Shown: positions 17,122 to 25,605 of the stretch, piece after piece
Numbering within the stretch: position 1 is the stretch's first letter
Layout of the letters: every line of letters begins with the position of its first letter
DNA from: Acidobacteria bacterium RIFCSPLOWO2_12_FULL_66_21
GTDB taxonomy: Bacteria > Acidobacteriota > Vicinamibacteria > Vicinamibacterales > 2-12-FULL-66-21
Direction: 5' to 3'
DNA length: 49,442 bases
Assembly: GCA_001767455.1 (NCBI GenBank)
Contig: MELC01000037.1
Location: 1-49,442, forward strand
Position numbers and translations under genes: made by a program
The notes under the pieces: model-generated
Database searches by the model: none
Told to the model about the DNA's origin: nothing
Seen by the model: only the letters and a program-made list of their open reading frames with translations

Positions 17122-18369
17122 ATGGGAAGCTGCGGCGTTGTTCGTGTCGTGACAGTGTCAGCGATCGTGACGGCCCTCTCGGTCGTCTGGGACGCCTGCG
17201 CGGCGCGATCGGGATCATCCTCGGCGGCCAACGGCGCAGCATCGACGGTCACGGTCGCCCGCGGCACATTCGAGCGCACGGTCCGAGTCGCCGGGATCAC
17301 CGAGGCCATCCGCGCGGCCGCCGCCACCGCCCCCCGCCTGGCGGGCCAGTCCTCGCCGACACTGGTCATCACGAAACTCGTCAAGGGCGGCACGCGCGTC
17401 AAGGCGGGCGACGTGCTGGTCGAATTCGACCCGCAGGATCAGATTCGCGCCGCCTTCGACCGCCGCACCGACTTCCAGGATCTCGAGCAGCAGATTCGTC
17501 GCGTCGAGGCCGAACAGGCGGCGGCGTACGCCGGCGACGAGACGGCCATGACGCAGGCCGCCAACGACGTGTCGCGCGCCGAGCTCGAGGTACGAAAGAA
17601 CACGGTGCTGCCCGCGATTGAGGCCGAAAAGAACACGCTGGCCCTCGAAGAGGCCCAGGCGCGGGAGAAAGAGGTACGCGAGGCTCGGATGCTCCGGCGC
17701 CAGACCGCCGAGGCCGAGCTGCGGCGGCTCCACATCCGGCACGAGCGGTCGGAGCGCGCCATGATGCACGCCGAGGAGAACACCCGGAACATGGTCGTGC
17801 GGGCGCCGTTCGACGGGCTCGTGGTCATGCAGCCCATCTTCAAGGGCTCGGCGCTCACCGAGGTGCAGGAGGGCGACGAGGTCCGCGCCGGCGTGCCGAT
17901 CGCCCAGATCGTCGACCCGTCCGCGATGCAGGTGCGGGCGCGCGTCAGCCAGGTCGATGCGGGGCTGGTCGCGGCCGGGCAGCCCGCCCGCATCTCGCTC
18001 GACGCCTACCCCGGATCGAACTTCGCCGGCATGGTGAAGCAGATCGCGCCGCTCGCCATCACGAGCTCGGTGACGCCGGCCGTTCGCGCGTTCGTCACGC
18101 TCGTGACGGTATCGGGGTCCGATGCGACGCTGATGCCCGACCTCTCCGCCGCGGCCGACATCCTCGTCGAGCGGCGCGAGAACGTCCTCGTGATCCCGCG
18201 CGACGCGGTGATCGTCGACTCGTCGGGCGCGTGGGTGCAACTCAAGCAGGGTGGGTCGTTCGTGCGCCAGAGCGTGACGCTCGGCGCCTTGAGCGACCTG
18301 CAGGCGGTGATTGCGTCGGGCGTGCCCGAGGGGGCGGTCGTGGCGCGGCGCGCGGCGGGTGTGAACTGA
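17122..18369 (+). CDS. HlyD-family membrane-fusion protein 1
   Basis: The 415-residue protein has an N-terminal export signal. A split biotinyl-lipoyl (barrel-sandwich) domain follows: VKGGTRVKAGDVLVEFDPQD is the first half and NMVVRAPFDGLVVMQPIF the second. Between them is a long coiled-coil hairpin rich in Glu/Arg/Ala (about 110-220). A beta-barrel domain and a C-terminal region (NVLVIPRDAVIVDSSGAWVQ) complete the adaptor plan. Such periplasmic adaptors link an inner-membrane pump to an outer-membrane channel. It is the first of three adaptor genes followed by a MacB-type permease; the next start lies 1 nt after this stop. Confidence 0.85.
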   Translation: MGSCGVVRVVTVSAIVTALSVVWDACAARSGSSSAANGAASTVTVARGTFERTVRVAGITEAIRAAAATAPRLAGQSSPTLVITKLVKGGTRVKAGDVLVEFDPQDQIRAAFDRRTDFQDLEQQIRRVEAEQAAAYAGDETAMTQAANDVSRAELEVRKNTVLPAIEAEKNTLALEEAQAREKEVREARMLRRQTAEAELRRLHIRHERSERAMMHAEENTRNMVVRAPFDGLVVMQPIFKGSALTEVQEGDEVRAGVPIAQIVDPSAMQVRARVSQVDAGLVAAGQPARISLDAYPGSNFAGMVKQIAPLAITSSVTPAVRAFVTLVTVSGSDATLMPDLSAAADILVERRENVLVIPRDAVIVDSSGAWVQLKQGGSFVRQSVTLGALSDLQAVIASGVPEGAVVARRAAGVN

Positions 18370-18370
18370 C

Positions 18371-19648
18371 GTGCGGGCTCGCTGGGCGTCCCTCGCGGCA
18401 CGGTGGCGCGCGGTCCTCGCGACCGCCGCGATCGCCGGCCTGGCGGTCGGGGCGTACTGCGCGAGCGCGGGCCGCTCGCAGGCCAGCGTGCCAACGACGG
18501 TGGTGACCCGTGGCGAGTTCGTCGACGTGGTGGAGCTGCGCGGCGACATCCGCCCGGTGCGGTCGGTCGTGCTCGGCGCGCCAACCCAGTCGGGCGATCT
18601 ACAGATTGTCCGCCTCGTGAAGAACGGCACGCCGGTCAAGGCGGGCGATGTGGTGATCGAGTTCGATGCCACCGCCCTGCTGCGGCGGCAGACCGACCGG
18701 CGCGCCGAGCTGAAGCAGGCCCAGGCCGAGACGGAGCAGGCCCAGGCCCAGGCGCACCTCGTCGAAGAGTCCAGCGCCACCAACCTGATGCGCGGGCGGT
18801 TCGATGTCAACCGCGCGCGGCTGGACGTGGTGGACCGCGACTTCGTGGCGCGCCTCGACTACGAGCGCGCGAAGCTGGCGCTCTCGGACGCCGAGCAGCG
18901 CCTCAAGGAAGCCGAAAAACGCCAGGTCGCCGAGGTCGCGTCGGCCGCCGTGGACGTGAACAGGCGCCAGCGCCGGCGGCAGCGCATCCAGGAGGATCTG
19001 GATCGCATCGATGCCGCCCTCGAGAGTCTGGTGGTGCGGGCGCCGTCGGGCGGCACGGCCAGCCTGATGCCGAACTCGCGCTCCGGCGGCGGCCCCGGGC
19101 AGTCACGCAACAGTCAGGACTTCCGCGAGGGCGACCGCGCGTGGCCTGGCGCGTCGGTTGTCGAACTGCCCGACCTGTCGTCGGTGCACCTGACGGCGCG
19201 CCTCGAGGAAGCCGACCGTGGGCGCGTGGAAGTGGGCCAGGCCGCGACCGTGCATCTCGACGCGGTGCCCGATCGCCCCTATCACTCGACGGTATCGAAG
19301 ATCTCGCTGCTGGCCCGCGTCGATTTCACCACTGCGTGGCCGCCGGCCCGCGACTTCGACCTCGAGCTGGATATGGCCGACCCCGACGTGCGTCTGAAGC
19401 CGGGCATGACGGCGACCGTGCGCATCGCGGTGGCCAGGCATCCGAATGCGCTCGTCGTGCCGGCCAAGGCGGTGACGCTCGTCAACGGGCAGCCCACGGT
19501 GTTCGTGCGGCGCGGATCGGCGTTCACGCCTCAGCCCATCGTCATCGCCAGGCGCGGGCGCGAACAGATCGCCGTCAAGTCGGGCGTGGAGGCTGGCGAT
19601 CGTATTGCCATCGGCAATCCCACGGCGCCGACGGGAGGCCGGAAGTGA
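18371..19648 (+). CDS. HlyD-family membrane-fusion protein 2
   Basis: It begins with GTG 1 nt after the preceding stop, so it is translationally coupled. The 425-residue product has an N-terminal hydrophobic anchor (LATAAIAGLAVGAY), a lipoyl half VKNGTPVKAGDVVIEFDATA, a long coiled coil (ELKQAQAETEQAQAQA, then SDAEQRLKEAEKRQ) and a second lipoyl half (LESLVVRAPSGG). Barrel and membrane-proximal domains end the protein (VRLKPGMTATVRIAVA). Compared with adaptor 1 it carries a short glycine/serine-rich insert (SRSGGGPGQSRNSQD). The three adaptors are clear paralogues, which suggests a hetero-oligomeric adaptor ring or alternative partners. Confidence 0.85.
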   Translation: MRARWASLAARWRAVLATAAIAGLAVGAYCASAGRSQASVPTTVVTRGEFVDVVELRGDIRPVRSVVLGAPTQSGDLQIVRLVKNGTPVKAGDVVIEFDATALLRRQTDRRAELKQAQAETEQAQAQAHLVEESSATNLMRGRFDVNRARLDVVDRDFVARLDYERAKLALSDAEQRLKEAEKRQVAEVASAAVDVNRRQRRRQRIQEDLDRIDAALESLVVRAPSGGTASLMPNSRSGGGPGQSRNSQDFREGDRAWPGASVVELPDLSSVHLTARLEEADRGRVEVGQAATVHLDAVPDRPYHSTVSKISLLARVDFTTAWPPARDFDLELDMADPDVRLKPGMTATVRIAVARHPNALVVPAKAVTLVNGQPTVFVRRGSAFTPQPIVIARRGREQIAVKSGVEAGDRIAIGNPTAPTGGRK

Positions 19649-20985
19649 CCCGGGCCACACGCAGCCTCGGGGCGCTGGCGGTGGCCGCGCTGGCGGCGGC
19701 CGGCGCGAGCGCGTGCGACGCGGCCGGCACGTCCACCGGGCGCCGCGTCCCGACCGCGCGCGTGGCCCGTGCGACGCTGAAGCTTGACGTGTGGACAACC
19801 GGCCAGTTCAAGGCGACCCGCGTCGTGTCGCTGGCGGCCCCGTCAACCGGCGGCGGGCTCCGCCTGATCCGCCTGGCCGACACCGGGACGGCCGTGAAGG
19901 CCGGCGACGTGGTGATGGAGTTCGATCCGGCCGAGCAGCAGTACGCGCTCGAGCAGGCCATGACCGAGCTGGCCGAGGCCGAACAGACCGTCATCATCAG
20001 CCAGGCCTCCATCAAGACCCAGGTGGCCGGCGACGAGGTCGGCCTGCTCAACGCCCGCTATGCCGTGCGCCGCGCAGACCTCGACGCGAAGACGCCGGAG
20101 CACCTGCTGCCCGGCAACGACTACAAGAAGCGCCAGTTGACGCTCGAAGAGGTCAAGCGCCGGCTGACACAGGCCGAACGCGACATCGTCTCGCGGCGCG
20201 TCAACCGGGAGGCAGGCCTCAGCATCCAGGAGGAGAGCCGCAACCGGTCGAAGATCAACGCGGATCGCGCGCAGTCGATCATCGACAGTCTCGTCGTCCG
20301 CGCGCCGATCGACGGGCTCGTGCTCGTCCGCGAGAACCGCGATGCCACCGGCGGCGTGTTCTTCTCCGGCATGTCGCTGCCCGAGTACCGGCTCGGCGAC
20401 ACCATCCCGCCCGGGCGATCGATCGTGGACGTGTCGGACACGGCCAACATGGAAATCACCGCCCGCGTCAACGAGCAGGAGCGCACCATGCTGGTCGTCG
20501 GGCAGCCGGCGATCGTGCGCGCCCATGCGCTCCCCGGGCAGAGGCTGGCCGCGACGATCACGGCGCTCTCGGGCGTCGCGGTGCGCACGCGCGACCAGGC
20601 CGGACCGCTTCGCCAGTTCGAGGCGACGCTGCGTCTCGACAGGCCAGACACGCGGCTCCGGCCGGGCACGACCGTCAGGCTGACGATCCAAGGCAAGGAA
20701 CTGCCGAACGCGCTCACGGTGCCGCGCCAGGCGGTGTTCCAGCAGGACGGGCGGTCGGTGGTCTACCTCCGCCGGAGCGATGGCTTCGAGCCGCTGACCG
20801 TCACGGTCGTCGGGCAGTCCGAGAGCCGCACGGCGATCGAGGGCATCGAGGACGGCGCCGAGATCGCGCTCATCAACCCGATCGCGTCCGCGTCGTCGTC
20901 GACCGCCGGGAGCAAGCCGGGGCCCGCGGCCGCCGCACCCTCGCCCGCGCCTGCGGCGGCGCCCGCAGGCGGAGGCCGGCGGTGA
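19645..20985 (+). CDS. HlyD-family membrane-fusion protein 3
   Basis: The GTG at 19645 overlaps the previous stop (GTGA). The 446-residue protein has a signal ending ALAAAGASAC, which could be a lipoprotein signal with lipid-carrying Cys. Lipoyl half one is ADTGTAVKAGDVVMEFDPAE, the coiled coil runs over about 90-200, and lipoyl half two is DSLVVRAPIDGLVLVREN. The barrel has LRPGTTVRLTIQG, and the C-terminal tail is Pro/Ala-rich low complexity. Its stop overlaps the permease start (GTGA). It resembles MacA-like adaptors that pair with MacB permeases. Confidence 0.85.
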   Translation: MTRATRSLGALAVAALAAAGASACDAAGTSTGRRVPTARVARATLKLDVWTTGQFKATRVVSLAAPSTGGGLRLIRLADTGTAVKAGDVVMEFDPAEQQYALEQAMTELAEAEQTVIISQASIKTQVAGDEVGLLNARYAVRRADLDAKTPEHLLPGNDYKKRQLTLEEVKRRLTQAERDIVSRRVNREAGLSIQEESRNRSKINADRAQSIIDSLVVRAPIDGLVLVRENRDATGGVFFSGMSLPEYRLGDTIPPGRSIVDVSDTANMEITARVNEQERTMLVVGQPAIVRAHALPGQRLAATITALSGVAVRTRDQAGPLRQFEATLRLDRPDTRLRPGTTVRLTIQGKELPNALTVPRQAVFQQDGRSVVYLRRSDGFEPLTVTVVGQSESRTAIEGIEDGAEIALINPIASASSSTAGSKPGPAAAAPSPAPAAAPAGGGRR

Positions 20986-22274
20986 ACCCGTCGAAGGGTC
21001 TGCCGCCAATCCCCGCCTGGCGGCTTCAGCTCGAGGAGGTCGCACCCGAGTTCTATCAGGGCCTCGACAACCTGCTCTCCCGCAAGCTGCGGTCGCTGCT
21101 GACGATGCTCGGCATGATCTTCGGCGTGGCGGCGGTGGTCGCGATGATGTCGATTGGCGCCGGCGCGCAGCAGGAGGTGATCGCGTTCATCGAGCAGCTC
21201 GGCGTGCGCAACGTGATCGTCGAGGCGCGCGAGGCACCCGACGCGACGACGCTCGAACAGGTACGCAAGCTGTCGTCGGGACTCACGCCGCAGGATGTGC
21301 GCGGGATCCAGACCAACGTCGACACGCTGGCCGCCACCAGCCCGCGCAAGCGCGTCATGCCGGTGAAGATGCTGCCCAAGCCGCAAAGCGAGATGCCGGT
21401 CGTCTACGGCGTCGCGCCGGCGTACGCGGGGATCGCGGGGCTGCGCGTGTCGGCCGGCCGTTTCTTCGACGCGGGCGATGGCGAGGCCGGCGCGGTGGCG
21501 GTGCTCGGCCAGGCCGCGGCCGCGTCGCTGTTCGGCACCGACGAGGCCGTCGGGCGCCACGTGAAGGTGAACCAGCAGTGGTTCCGGGTGATCGGCGTCG
21601 CGGGCCCGCAGCTGGCCGCGCAGACCGACATGGGCGGCCTCCCGGCGCAGGATCGCAACAACGTGATGTACGTGCCGCTGATGGCGGCCCTGCTCCGCGT
21701 CGAGGACCCGCAGAGCGCTCGCAAGGACGAGATCGACGCCGTCTACCTGTCCGTCGTGGCGGGTGGCGACATCGGGCTCGCGGGCGCCGCCGTGCGCGGG
21801 TTGCTCGAGGCCGCCCACCGCGGCGCGGGCGACTTCAGCGTGATCGTCCCCGCCGAACTGCTCGCCGAGCAGCAGCGCACCCGCCGGATGTTCCAGATCG
21901 TGATGGTGGCCATCGCGTCGATCTCGCTGCTGGTCGGCGGCATCGGGATCATGAACATCATGCTGGCGAGCGTCCTCGAGCGCACGCGCGAGATCGGCGT
22001 CCGCCGCGCCGTCGGCGCGCGCCGCACGGACATCATCCGGCAGTTCCTCATCGAGACGATGCTCATCACGACGACCGGCGGCCTGGCCGGCGTCGTGCTC
22101 GGCATCGTGCTGTCCCAACTGGTCGGCATGCTCGCCGGCTGGTCGACGATCGTGACCTTCTCCTCGGTGTTCCTGGCGTTCTTCGTCTCCGCCTCGGTCG
22201 GGATCATCTTCGGCGTTTACCCCGCCGTCCGCGCCTCGAGTCTGGATCCCGTCTACGCGCTGCACTACGAATAA
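20982..22274 (+). CDS. MacB-type ABC transporter permease
   Basis: The 430-residue protein starts at GTG 20982 within the preceding stop. It has the MacB/FtsX plan: a first span (SLLTMLGMIFGVAAVVAMMSIGAGA), a periplasmic MacB-PCD-like domain (about 60-300), then three C-terminal spans. Marker motifs are GGIGIMNIMLASVLERTREIGVRRAVGARRTDI and the end IIFGVYPAVRASSLDPVYALHYE. MacB normally has a fused or adjacent nucleotide-binding domain; none is present in this protein or the operon. The 3' part of this gene is repeated, with an internal deletion, at 40624-40926 on the far side of the nar-act island. A peptide or lipid efflux role is typical of the family. Confidence 0.87.
   Translation: MNPSKGLPPIPAWRLQLEEVAPEFYQGLDNLLSRKLRSLLTMLGMIFGVAAVVAMMSIGAGAQQEVIAFIEQLGVRNVIVEAREAPDATTLEQVRKLSSGLTPQDVRGIQTNVDTLAATSPRKRVMPVKMLPKPQSEMPVVYGVAPAYAGIAGLRVSAGRFFDAGDGEAGAVAVLGQAAAASLFGTDEAVGRHVKVNQQWFRVIGVAGPQLAAQTDMGGLPAQDRNNVMYVPLMAALLRVEDPQSARKDEIDAVYLSVVAGGDIGLAGAAVRGLLEAAHRGAGDFSVIVPAELLAEQQRTRRMFQIVMVAIASISLLVGGIGIMNIMLASVLERTREIGVRRAVGARRTDIIRQFLIETMLITTTGGLAGVVLGIVLSQLVGMLAGWSTIVTFSSVFLAFFVSASVGIIFGVYPAVRASSLDPVYALHYE
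21468..22274 (+). repeat. Left member of the direct repeat flanking the nar-act island
   Basis: Bases 21468-21665 (198 bp) and 22170-22274 (105 bp) of the permease gene recur in the same order and orientation at 40624-40821 and 40822-40926. Only one base differs by eye (GATCCC here, GACCCC in the copy). The 504 bp between the two blocks are absent from the other copy. The two copies enclose 18,349 bp that hold the whole nitrate-respiration gene set. Confidence 0.9.
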
Positions 22275-22294
22275 TCCCGCAGGCACTACGAATA
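22262..22294 (+). repeat. 12-bp duplication at the left island edge
   Basis: GCACTACGAATA occurs at 22262-22273, at the end of the permease gene, and again at 22283-22294, 21 bp further on. The same 12-mer also ends the right copy (40914-40925). The extra copy lies just inside the island and could mark the joining point or a slipped repair. Confidence 0.6.
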
Positions 22295-22299
22295 GCGGC

Positions 22300-22317
22300 G
22301 TATGACGAGCGTCATAC
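22300..22317 (+). promoter_or_regulatory. CRP/FNR-type palindrome before narK
   Basis: GTATGACGAGCGTCATAC is an inverted repeat with only the two central bases unpaired. The core TGA-N6-TCA is the spacing used by the CRP/FNR family. It lies about 100 nt before the narK start. A weak -10-like TTAGGC lies 30-35 nt after the centre, as in class II activation. The same core stands before narC at 40475-40494. Confidence 0.6.
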
Positions 22318-22408
22318 AACCCGGCGAAGGTGCGGGCTTAGGCTTGCCTGTCGTGCGCACCTGCCACTGGGCGGTAGGCGCGTTGTGTCGCTGGAAGGTG
22401 AGATAAAG

Positions 22409-23941
22409 GTGGGAGACACCGGCCCGAGCCAATCTGGTCCGGCCTGGCGAGCCGTCGCCGCAAGCACAGGCGCGTTCATCGTGTGCTTTGCCGTCTGGAT
22501 GATGTACGGCGTGCTCGTCACGTTTCTCGTGGACAACAAGGTGTACGCGTGGGACAAGGCGAGCCTTGGCTGGCTCATCGGCACGCCGGTCTTGACCGGT
22601 TCCCTCCTCAGGCTCCCGCTCGGCATCCTGACAGACCGGTACGGCGGCCGCATGGTGATGCCGGCGTTGATGCTGGTCACGGCCGTTCCGGTCTACCTGG
22701 TGAGTCACACCCACTCGTACCAGGGCATGCTGATCGCCGGTCTGGGCGTCGGCCTGGCCGGCGCCTCGTTTGCCGTGGGCGTCGCGTACGTCTCGGCCTG
22801 GTTCCCGCCCGAGCGGCAGGGCATGGTGCTCGGCATCTTCGGCGTGGGCAACTCGGGCGCGGCGCTCACCAGCCTGGTCGCGCCTCGGTTACTCAACGCG
22901 CTGACCGACAACGGCGCGAGCCTGAAATTGGATGCGTGGCGCACCCTGCCCAAGGTGTATGCCGCTGCGCTCGTCGTGACGGCCGTGGTGTTCTGGCTGA
23001 CCACCGATACGAGGAAGCCCGCGACCGCCGTCACGATGCGCGACCGTCTGGCGCCCCTCCGACAGATGCGTGTGTGGCGATTCGGTCTCTACTACGCGTT
23101 CCTGTTCGGCAGTTTTGTCGCGTTGTCTCAGTGGCTCGTGCCGTATTACGTCAACGTCTACTCGATGTCGATCGCGACGGCCGGCGCGCTTGCCGCGGCG
23201 TTCAGCCTGCCGGCGGGAATGATCCGCGTCGTCGGCGGCTGGGCCGCCGACCGTGTGGGCGCGCGCACGGTCCTGTACTGGTCGTTCGGCCTGAGCATCG
23301 CGCTGACGGTGTTGCTTTTCCCGCCGCGGATGGAGCTTCAGGCACCGGGACAGGGGCTGATGGCCGACCGGTCCGGCACGGTCACCGCCGTGTCCGACCG
23401 CGAGATCGTCGTTGACGACGTTCGTTACGTCCTGCAGCAGCCGGGCCCGGCGGAGGCAGAGATCCGCGTGGGTATCCACGAGGACGATGAAGGGTTCCAC
23501 CTGATGCCGAAGGCGTCATTCCGGCAGCGTCCGACCGTCGGCGTTGGTCAGCGCGTGGGCAAGGGCGAGCTGCTCGCCAAAGGAGTCACCGGGGTCTACT
23601 TCCAGGCGAATCGGTGGATCTTCACCGCGTTCGTCCTTCTCGTCGGCGCCATGATGGGGTTGGGAAGCGGCGCCGTCTTCAAACACATTCCTTCGTACTT
23701 CCCGGGTCGCGTGGGCGTTGTGGGCGGAGTCGTGGGCGTAATCGGCGGTCTCGGCGGGTTTGTCGAGCCCATCTTATTCGGCTACCTGCTGGCGGCGACG
23801 GGCATCTGGACCAGTTGCTGGGTGCTTCTGGCCGTATTCGCGACGACGTGCCTGATTTGGATGCACGTAGTGGTCCGCCGATTGATGACGGCGCAGGCGT
23901 CTACGCTCATGCGGGACCTCGATCGGGCGGAGTCATCCTGA
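22409..23941 (+). CDS. narK: NarK-type nitrate/nitrite transporter with a periplasmic insert
   Basis: The GTG at 22409 has AAGGTGAG 6 nt before it and gives 510 residues; GTG 22385 is an alternative. It is a major-facilitator protein with 12 predicted spans. NarK features include [28 protein letters not shown] with FGVGNSG (spans 4-5), and [16 protein letters not shown] (span 10), equivalent to the second nitrate-signature region. Residues about 305-399, between spans 9 and 10 and so probably periplasmic, form a soluble insert. It contains [16 protein letters not shown] and [16 protein letters not shown] and resembles a lipoyl-like sandwich barrel; ordinary NarK proteins lack it. It is first in the left arm of the island, behind the CRP/FNR-type site, and couples to the next gene by TGATG. 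Confidence 0.85.
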   Translation: MGDTGPSQSGPAWRAVAASTGAFIVCFAVWMMYGVLVTFLVDNKVYAWDKASLGWLIGTPVLTGSLLRLPLGILTDRYGGRMVMPALMLVTAVPVYLVSHTHSYQGMLIAGLGVGLAGASFAVGVAYVSAWFPPERQGMVLGIFGVGNSGAALTSLVAPRLLNALTDNGASLKLDAWRTLPKVYAAALVVTAVVFWLTTDTRKPATAVTMRDRLAPLRQMRVWRFGLYYAFLFGSFVALSQWLVPYYVNVYSMSIATAGALAAAFSLPAGMIRVVGGWAADRVGARTVLYWSFGLSIALTVLLFPPRMELQAPGQGLMADRSGTVTAVSDREIVVDDVRYVLQQPGPAEAEIRVGIHEDDEGFHLMPKASFRQRPTVGVGQRVGKGELLAKGVTGVYFQANRWIFTAFVLLVGAMMGLGSGAVFKHIPSYFPGRVGVVGGVVGVIGGLGGFVEPILFGYLLAATGIWTSCWVLLAVFATTCLIWMHVVVRRLMTAQASTLMRDLDRAESS

Positions 23942-25014
23942 TGGTCTCGATCCGTGGATTCCGGTCCGTGCTGGCACAGGACATTGAGCACCTCACGCCC
24001 GCTTCGTTCGCGCTCGTGATGGCGACGGGCGTCGTGTCCATCGCCGCGTACAAGCTGGACATGACCCGCCTGAGCCTGGCGCTCTTCGGCATCAACGTCG
24101 TCGCGTACGCTGTTCTCTGGGCGCTGAACGTGGCGCGCGTCGTGTGGTACCCGCGACGCGCGCTCGCCGACCTCCTTGATCACACGCGCGGGTGCGGCTA
24201 CTACACGGTGGTCGCCGCCACGTGCGTGCTGGGCAGCCAGCTCATCCTCATGTTCGAGCAGTACCGCTTGGCCACGATGCTCTGGCTTCTCGGGCTGCTG
24301 TTGTGGATCGGGCTGACCTACACCATCTTTACGGCGCTCACGATTAAGGAGGACAAGCCGTCGCTTGCCGAGGGCATCAACGGCGCCTGGCTGCTGGCCG
24401 TCGTCTCGACGCAGTCGGTTGCACTCCTGAGCGCGCACCTGGCGTCCTATTTCGGTCCCTACCGGCTCGCCACCAACATCTTCGCGCTCTCGATGTGGCT
24501 GTGGGGCGGCATGCTGTACATCTGGATGATCTCGCTCATCTTCTATCGCTATACGTTCTTCAAGTTTGCGCCGGGCGACCTGACGCCGCCCTACTGGATC
24601 AACATGGGAGCCATGGCCATCTCCAGTCTCGTGGGGGCCGTGCTGATCGCGAACACCTATCACGCGCCGTTTCTGAATTCGATCCTGCCGTTTCTGAAGG
24701 GCTTCACGATCTTTTACTGGGCCACCGGAACCTGGTGGCTGCCGATGCTCGCGATCCTCGCGGTCTGGCGGCATGGCTACAAGCGCTTCCCCCTGGCCTA
24801 TGACCCACTCTACTGGGGCGCCGTGTTTCCGCTCGGAATGTACACGGCCTGCACGCTCGAAATGGCGCGCGCCATGGACCTGAACTTCCTCGAGGCGATT
24901 CCCCGGTACTTCGTGTTCGTCGCGCTCGCCGCGTGGACCGCGGCATTCGTGGGTCTCGTCCGCAGGCTCGGACAGAAGATCGCCATTGGGCTGGCGGCCG
25001 GAACGGCCGGATGA
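23941..25014 (+). CDS. TehA/SLAC1-type anion channel (TDT family)
   Basis: The 357-residue protein has ten predicted membrane spans and the TDT-family beginning [39 protein letters not shown]-like sequence and the late [19 protein letters not shown] motif also fit the family that includes bacterial TehA and plant SLAC1. SLAC1 channels conduct nitrate and chloride; TehA is a homologue of known structure. Its start shares a base with the narK stop. That coupling suggests it moves nitrate, nitrite or another anion in the same pathway. The older family label tellurite resistance/dicarboxylate transporter should not be read as its function here. Confidence 0.8.
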   Translation: MVSIRGFRSVLAQDIEHLTPASFALVMATGVVSIAAYKLDMTRLSLALFGINVVAYAVLWALNVARVVWYPRRALADLLDHTRGCGYYTVVAATCVLGSQLILMFEQYRLATMLWLLGLLLWIGLTYTIFTALTIKEDKPSLAEGINGAWLLAVVSTQSVALLSAHLASYFGPYRLATNIFALSMWLWGGMLYIWMISLIFYRYTFFKFAPGDLTPPYWINMGAMAISSLVGAVLIANTYHAPFLNSILPFLKGFTIFYWATGTWWLPMLAILAVWRHGYKRFPLAYDPLYWGAVFPLGMYTACTLEMARAMDLNFLEAIPRYFVFVALAAWTAAFVGLVRRLGQKIAIGLAAGTAG

Positions 25015-25027
25015 GGGTAAGCTTGAT

Positions 25028-25564
25028 ATGAGCCACGTCGCCATCGTTCAAAACGTGGAGGTCGAGGGCCCTGGCGCGATTGCGGACATCCTGCGTACGC
25101 ATCATCTCGACATCCGGCTGATCCGACCCGGCGCCGCACCGCCTGTGGCGGCCGCGATCGACGGGATGGCCGCGCTCGTGGTTATGGGCGGCCCGATGGG
25201 CGTCCGCGACATCGGCCGCGACCCACATCTGCAGAACACGATGGACCTGATTCACGCGGCGCTCGAGGTCGGCCCGCCCGTGCTGGCCGTGTGCCTGGGC
25301 AGTCAGCTGCTGGCGGCCGCGCTCGGCGCGGACGTCCGAGCCGGGGCGCGCAGGGAGATCGGTTGGCACACCGTTGCGCTCAATCTGCGGCGATCGTGGT
25401 CTCAGTCATTGCAGCCTCGTCATCGATCCGAGTGGGCCACACGTGCCGTCCATCTCCTGATCATGGACAACGACGGGACACACAAGTCCCCGTTGATCCG
25501 GAACTGGTTCGCCAACGCGAGCGTGCCCAGCAGCCGGGCCCAGAGACTTTCCCGCGAGTCGTGA
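25028..25564 (+). pseudogene. Truncated class I glutamine amidotransferase
   Basis: Residues 1 to about 119 match GMP-synthase-like class I glutamine amidotransferases: LVVMGGPMGVRD, then the nucleophile elbow AVCLGSQLLAAALG (Cys89), then AGARREIGWHTVAL. The part that should carry the catalytic His and Glu (about another 100 residues) is absent. The frame instead runs into sequence like an IS630 transposase and stops at 25564. The amidotransferase cannot be active by the usual triad. It follows the anion channel by 13 nt, so it was once the third gene of the narK transcript. Homologues sit in several unrelated operons, so its earlier role is unclear. Confidence 0.7.
25440..25520 (+). mobile_element. 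IS630-family transposase remnant
   Basis: In the amidotransferase frame, codons 25445-25516 read AVHLLIMDNDGTHKSP followed by LIRNWFAN. This matches the second catalytic Asp region of IS630-type DDE transposases (usually VHLxxDNYxTHK). Sequence before and after does not continue the transposase in any frame I checked. No inverted repeats or TA duplication could be seen. It is a short fossil, lying where the two convergent arms of the island meet. Confidence 0.5.
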
Positions 25565-25605
25565 TGATCCATTGGAGGACTCCGCAGTCGACGTGCCTGG
25601 TGCCT

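Noticed and set aside
22275-22408. Leader peptide or riboswitch before narK
   Set aside because: The 134-bp region holds the palindrome and a short hairpin-prone GC stretch, but no conserved riboswitch core or attenuator-like T-run was seen.
24704-25369. Antisense frame over the anion channel and amidotransferase start
   Set aside because: It has no domain, an Arg/Ala-rich composition and overlaps two well-supported genes.
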